A DNA stretch of 64,000 nt from an uncultured Duncaniella sp. (lineage in GTDB: Bacteria > Bacteroidota > Bacteroidia > Bacteroidales > Muribaculaceae): positions 1-64,000 of the forward strand of contig CAJUIX010000004.1 of assembly GCA_910586665.1 (NCBI GenBank), written 5' to 3'. The translations under genes and the position numbers were made by a program. Every line of letters begins with the position of its first letter. Within the stretch, counting starts at the first letter, position 1. Below, piece by piece: positions 60,950-64,000 of the stretch. The notes beneath the pieces were generated by a model. It had not been told where the DNA came from. It did no database searches and saw only the letters and a list, made by a program, of their open reading frames with translations.

Positions 60950-63664
60950 TTACTCCTCGATGGCAGCCTGCGCAGCGGCTACGCGGGCGATGGGCACGCG
61001 GTAGGGTGAGCAGCTGACATAGTCCATGCCGAGTTTTGCGCAGAACTTGACTGATGAAGGTTCGCCGCCGTGCTCGCCGCAGATACCTACTTTGAGTTCG
61101 GGCTTGGTGGCACGACCCTTCTCAACGCCCATTCTCACGAGCTGGCCTACGCCTTCCTGGTCGAGAACTTCGAAGGGATCGGTCTTGATGATGCCGTGCT
61201 CCTTGTAGAACTTGAGGAACTTGGGAGCGTCGTCGCGCGAGAAGCCGAATGTCATCTGGGTGAGGTCGTTGGTACCGAATGAGAAGAAGTCGGCGACTTC
61301 TGCAATCTGGTTTGCAACGAGGGCTGCACGGGGAACTTCGATCATGGTGCCTACCTTGTAGGGCACGCTGCGGCCGGCTTCCTCAAAGACCTTGGCGGCG
61401 GTGATGTTGATCACGTCGGCCTGGTTCTGTATTTCCTTGAGCGAGCCTACGAGCGGAATCATGATTTCGGGGTGAACGTCGATGCCGCGGGCCTTGACAG
61501 CGAGGGCTGCTTCGATGATGGCACGGGTCTGCATCTCGGTGATTTCGGGATAGGTGATGCCGAGACGGCAGCCACGGTGGCCGAGCATCGGGTTGAATTC
61601 CTCGAGCGAGTCAACCTTGGCCTTCACTTCCTCGAGTGTGATTCCCATTTCGGCTGCGAGCTCCTTTTGGGTGGCAGTCTGATGAGGCACGAATTCGTGC
61701 AGCGGGGGATCGAGGAGGCGGATGGTCACACCGTAGCCGTCCATAGCTTCAAAGATACCTTCGAAGTCGCCGCGCTGGATGGGGAGGAGCTTGGCGAGGG
61801 CGTGACGGCGGCCTTCGAGGTCTGAGGCGAGAATCATCTCGCGGACAGCCTTGATGCGGTCACCTTCGAAGAACATGTGCTCTGTGCGGCAGAGGCCGAT
61901 GCCCTGTGCGCCGAAGTGGCGAGCCTGCTTGGCGTCGCGGGGAGTGTCGGCGTTGGTGCGGACGAGGGTCTTGGTATACTTGGCTGCGAGGTTCATGATA
62001 GCGCCGAAGTCGCCGCCAAGCTCAGGCTCGGTTGTGGGCACCTGGCCGTCGTAAACTTCGCCGGTCGAACCGTTGAGCGAAATCCAGTCACCTTCCTTAT
62101 ATGTCTTGCCGCCCATTTCGACGGTCTTTTCCTTGTAGTCAACACGGATTTCACCTGCGCCTGACACACAGCACTTGCCCATACCGCGGGCAACGACGGC
62201 TGCGTGCGAGGTCATACCGCCACGCATTGTGAGGATACCCTGTGCAACTGCCATACCGCGGAGGTCCTCAGGTGAGGTCTCGATGCGGACGAGGACGACT
62301 TTGCGCTTCTTCTCGCTCCATGCCTCGGCTTCCTCTGCTGAGAATACAATCTGGCCGGCTGCGGCACCCGGAGATGCGGGAAGACCCTTGGCTACGACGC
62401 TGGCGCGCTTGAGGGCAGCCTTGTCGAATACCGGGTGGAGAAGCTCGTCGAGTTTCTGCGGTTCCATGCGGGCGAGGACGGTCTTCTCGTCAATCTCGCC
62501 TGCGCGGAGGAGGTCCATAGCGATTTTGACCATAGCGGCGCCGGTGCGCTTGCCGTTACGGGTCTGGAGCATCCAGAGCTTGCCGTCCTGGATAGTGAAC
62601 TCCATGTCCTGCATGTCCTTATAGTAGTCTTCGAGGCGGCCTGCGATGGCGATGAGCTCGGCTGCGCAGACGGGCATAGACTCCTCGAGCGAGGGATATT
62701 TCTCAGCGCGTACATCCTCGCTGATGCCCTGGAGGGCAGCCCAGCGGCGTGAGCCCTCGACAGTGATCTGCTGGGGAGTGCGGATGCCGGCTACGACGTC
62801 CTCGCCCTGTGCGTTGATAAGGTATTCGCCGTTGAAGATGTTCTCGCCTGTTGCGGCGTCGCGGCTGAAGGCCACGCCTGTTGCGGAGTTGTCGCCCATG
62901 TTGCCGTAGACCATAGCCTGTACGTTGACGGCGGTTCCCCACTCTTCGGGAATCTGGTTCATGCGGCGGTAGATGATGGCGCGCTCGTTCATCCAGCTGT
63001 CAAACACGGCGCAGATGCCGCCCCAGAGCTGTTCCCATGCGTCGTTGGGGAAGTCCTTGCCTGTATATTCCTTCACAGCGGCCTTGAAGAGCTTCACGAG
63101 GTTCTGGAGGTCCTCGACGGTAAGCTCGGTGTCAAGCTTGACACCCTTCTCTTCCTTGACCTTGTCCATGATTTCTTCGAAGGGGTCGATGTCGGCCTTG
63201 CTCTTGGGCTTCATGCCGAGAACGACGTCGCCATACATCTGGACGAAGCGGCGGTAGCTGTCCCAAGCGAAACGGGGGTTGCCGCTCTTGTTGGCGAGTG
63301 ACTCCACGGTTGCGTCGTTCATACCGAGGTTAAGGACGGTGTCCATCATGCCGGGCATTGAAGCGCGGGCGCCTGAGCGTACTGATACGAGAAGGGGATT
63401 TTCAGGGTCGTTGAATTTTTTGCCTGTAAGCTTTTCGACATGTGCGATAGCTTCCTGTACTTTCTTGGTAAGATCGCTGACCACTTTGTCGCGGCCATAC
63501 TGGGTGTATTCGGTGCAGACTTCGGTTGTGATAGTGAAGCCGGGAGGCACCGGCATACCGAGAAGGTTCATTTCGGCGAGGTTCGCACCTTTGCCACCGA
63601 GGAGATTGCGCATAGAGGCATTGCCTTCAGCTTTGCCATCTCCGAAAGTATAAACTCTTTTCAT
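60950..63664 (-). CDS. ppdK: Pyruvate, phosphate dikinase
   Basis: The enzyme interconverts pyruvate, ATP and phosphate with phosphoenolpyruvate, AMP and pyrophosphate, and acts in glycolysis or gluconeogenesis of anaerobes. The 904-residue product has an ATP-grasp domain beginning GGKGANLAEM (about 23-32), and the swivelling domain with the phosphorylated His487 in GGMTSHAAVVARGMGK. The TIM-barrel PEP domain has LCRTEHMFF, MIEVPRAALVA and the catalytic Cys in VGICGEHGGEPSS near the end. Length is normal. It has its own promoter and terminator. Confidence 0.97.
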   Translation of the reverse strand: MKRVYTFGDGKAEGNASMRNLLGGKGANLAEMNLLGMPVPPGFTITTEVCTEYTQYGRDKVVSDLTKKVQEAIAHVEKLTGKKFNDPENPLLVSVRSGARASMPGMMDTVLNLGMNDATVESLANKSGNPRFAWDSYRRFVQMYGDVVLGMKPKSKADIDPFEEIMDKVKEEKGVKLDTELTVEDLQNLVKLFKAAVKEYTGKDFPNDAWEQLWGGICAVFDSWMNERAIIYRRMNQIPEEWGTAVNVQAMVYGNMGDNSATGVAFSRDAATGENIFNGEYLINAQGEDVVAGIRTPQQITVEGSRRWAALQGISEDVRAEKYPSLEESMPVCAAELIAIAGRLEDYYKDMQDMEFTIQDGKLWMLQTRNGKRTGAAMVKIAMDLLRAGEIDEKTVLARMEPQKLDELLHPVFDKAALKRASVVAKGLPASPGAAAGQIVFSAEEAEAWSEKKRKVVLVRIETSPEDLRGMAVAQGILTMRGGMTSHAAVVARGMGKCCVSGAGEIRVDYKEKTVEMGGKTYKEGDWISLNGSTGEVYDGQVPTTEPELGGDFGAIMNLAAKYTKTLVRTNADTPRDAKQARHFGAQGIGLCRTEHMFFEGDRIKAVREMILASDLEGRRHALAKLLPIQRGDFEGIFEAMDGYGVTIRLLDPPLHEFVPHQTATQKELAAEMGITLEEVKAKVDSLEEFNPMLGHRGCRLGITYPEITEMQTRAIIEAALAVKARGIDVHPEIMIPLVGSLKEIQNQADVINITAAKVFEEAGRSVPYKVGTMIEVPRAALVANQIAEVADFFSFGTNDLTQMTFGFSRDDAPKFLKFYKEHGIIKTDPFEVLDQEGVGQLVRMGVEKGRATKPELKVGICGEHGGEPSSVKFCAKLGMDYVSCSPYRVPIARVAAAQAAIEE

Positions 63665-63722
63665 TCTGTGGTTAGATATTGATAATATATAATTCTATGT
63701 ATTAGGAGGCTTTAGATTTATG

Positions 63723-63753
63723 CAAAGATATGAATTTTTTCAGCCAATGCCAA
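63723..63753 (-). promoter_or_regulatory. ppdK promoter
   Basis: On the minus strand, TTG (63751-63753), a 20-bp spacer and TATCTTTG (63723-63730) match the consensus. The leader would be about 55 nt. Confidence 0.6.
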
Positions 63754-63819
63754 TCTTTTTCTGTTCTTTTAGTAAAAATATAGGTGTTTTATTATGAAAT
63801 AAGCCGAGCTGCCTCCCTC

Positions 63820-64000
63820 TTAATCATATTTAATGACCTTTGAGGGGGGGATGGTGGTGATTATGGCTGAAGGGAGGATGAGCACAAGCAGTGACACTAT
63901 TATAATGGCGGCGTTGAGGATGAGCAGGGCGGGGAGGGAGAAGAGCATCGGGACATGGTCGAGATAGTAGGCCTCGGGGTTGAGGGGGATGATGTCCGTG
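63820..64000 (-). CDS. C-terminal end of an FtsX-like ABC permease (partial)
   Basis: The minus-strand frame entering from the right edge encodes the last 59 residues of a protein. It has PLNPEAYYLDHVPMLFSL, a transmembrane helix (ALLILNAAIIIVSLLVLILP) and a tail ending IPPSKVIKYD. The pattern of an AYY-x-x-x-VP periplasmic segment, a last helix and P-x-x-x-I-K-x matches the end of LolC/LolE- or MacB-type permeases in Bacteroidetes. The rest lies outside the window. Confidence 0.75.
   Translation of the reverse strand, partial: TDIIPLNPEAYYLDHVPMLFSLPALLILNAAIIIVSLLVLILPSAIITTIPPSKVIKYD

Overview
The window looks like a chromosome segment of a moderately GC-rich member of the Bacteroidales, most likely Muribaculaceae. 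The evidence is as follows. Promoters follow the Bacteroidetes pattern (TTG, 19-20 bp, TAnnTTTG), and Shine-Dalgarno sites are essentially absent. The gene families are typical of the order: fimbrillin, DUF3575, DUF5119, DUF1599, a Bacteroidetes-type tyrosine recombinase, a rhaB-rhaA-rhaT-rhaD operon, pyruvate phosphate dikinase and lipoproteins. The family-level placement is inference.

Layout. 1-16 kb is mostly core metabolism and housekeeping: a partial tRNA-Gly, gpmA, clpC, gyrA, a TPR protein, DUF1599 and DoxX-like genes, nhaA, an outer-membrane barrel gene broken by a TAA codon, pgk and yjbQ. 16-23.6 kb holds a two-gene threonine/serine exporter, a LysR regulator, an S9 peptidase, a TrmH-family methyltransferase, a HicB antitoxin remnant and a frameshifted lipoprotein. 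23.9-31.5 kb is an L-rhamnose operon (GH2 glycosidase, rhaB, rhaA, rhaT, rhaD) directly downstream of der. It is interrupted between rhaA and rhaT by a four-helix-bundle gene enclosed in telomere-like repeats. 33-41.6 kb contains mdh, MFS and MATE transporters, an FAD oxidoreductase, fucO (which reduces the lactaldehyde made by RhaD) and rfbA. tRNA-His is followed by a B12 nucleotide-loop assembly cluster (cobU, cobT, cobS, cobC, then cbiB, cobD and an ABC ATPase on the opposite strand).

49-61 kb is an accessory island. A fimbrial operon (DUF3575, DUF5119, fimbrillin, a giant FISUMP-containing lipoprotein) reads leftward from a candidate invertible promoter. Next to it are a divergent tyrosine recombinase and an AlwI-like restriction endonuclease with two Dam-like methyltransferases. 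ppdK and the end of an FtsX-type permease close the window.

Main points of interest are: the repeat-bounded four-helix-bundle cassette inside the rhamnose operon; a G8 tract that separates the signal peptide from the DUF3575 fimbrial gene next to a putative invertase; a similar A7 slip in a lipoprotein gene; a nonsense-interrupted outer-membrane protein; and several large unexplained palindromes. If this is a metagenome assembly, the homopolymer and nonsense events must first be checked against reads.
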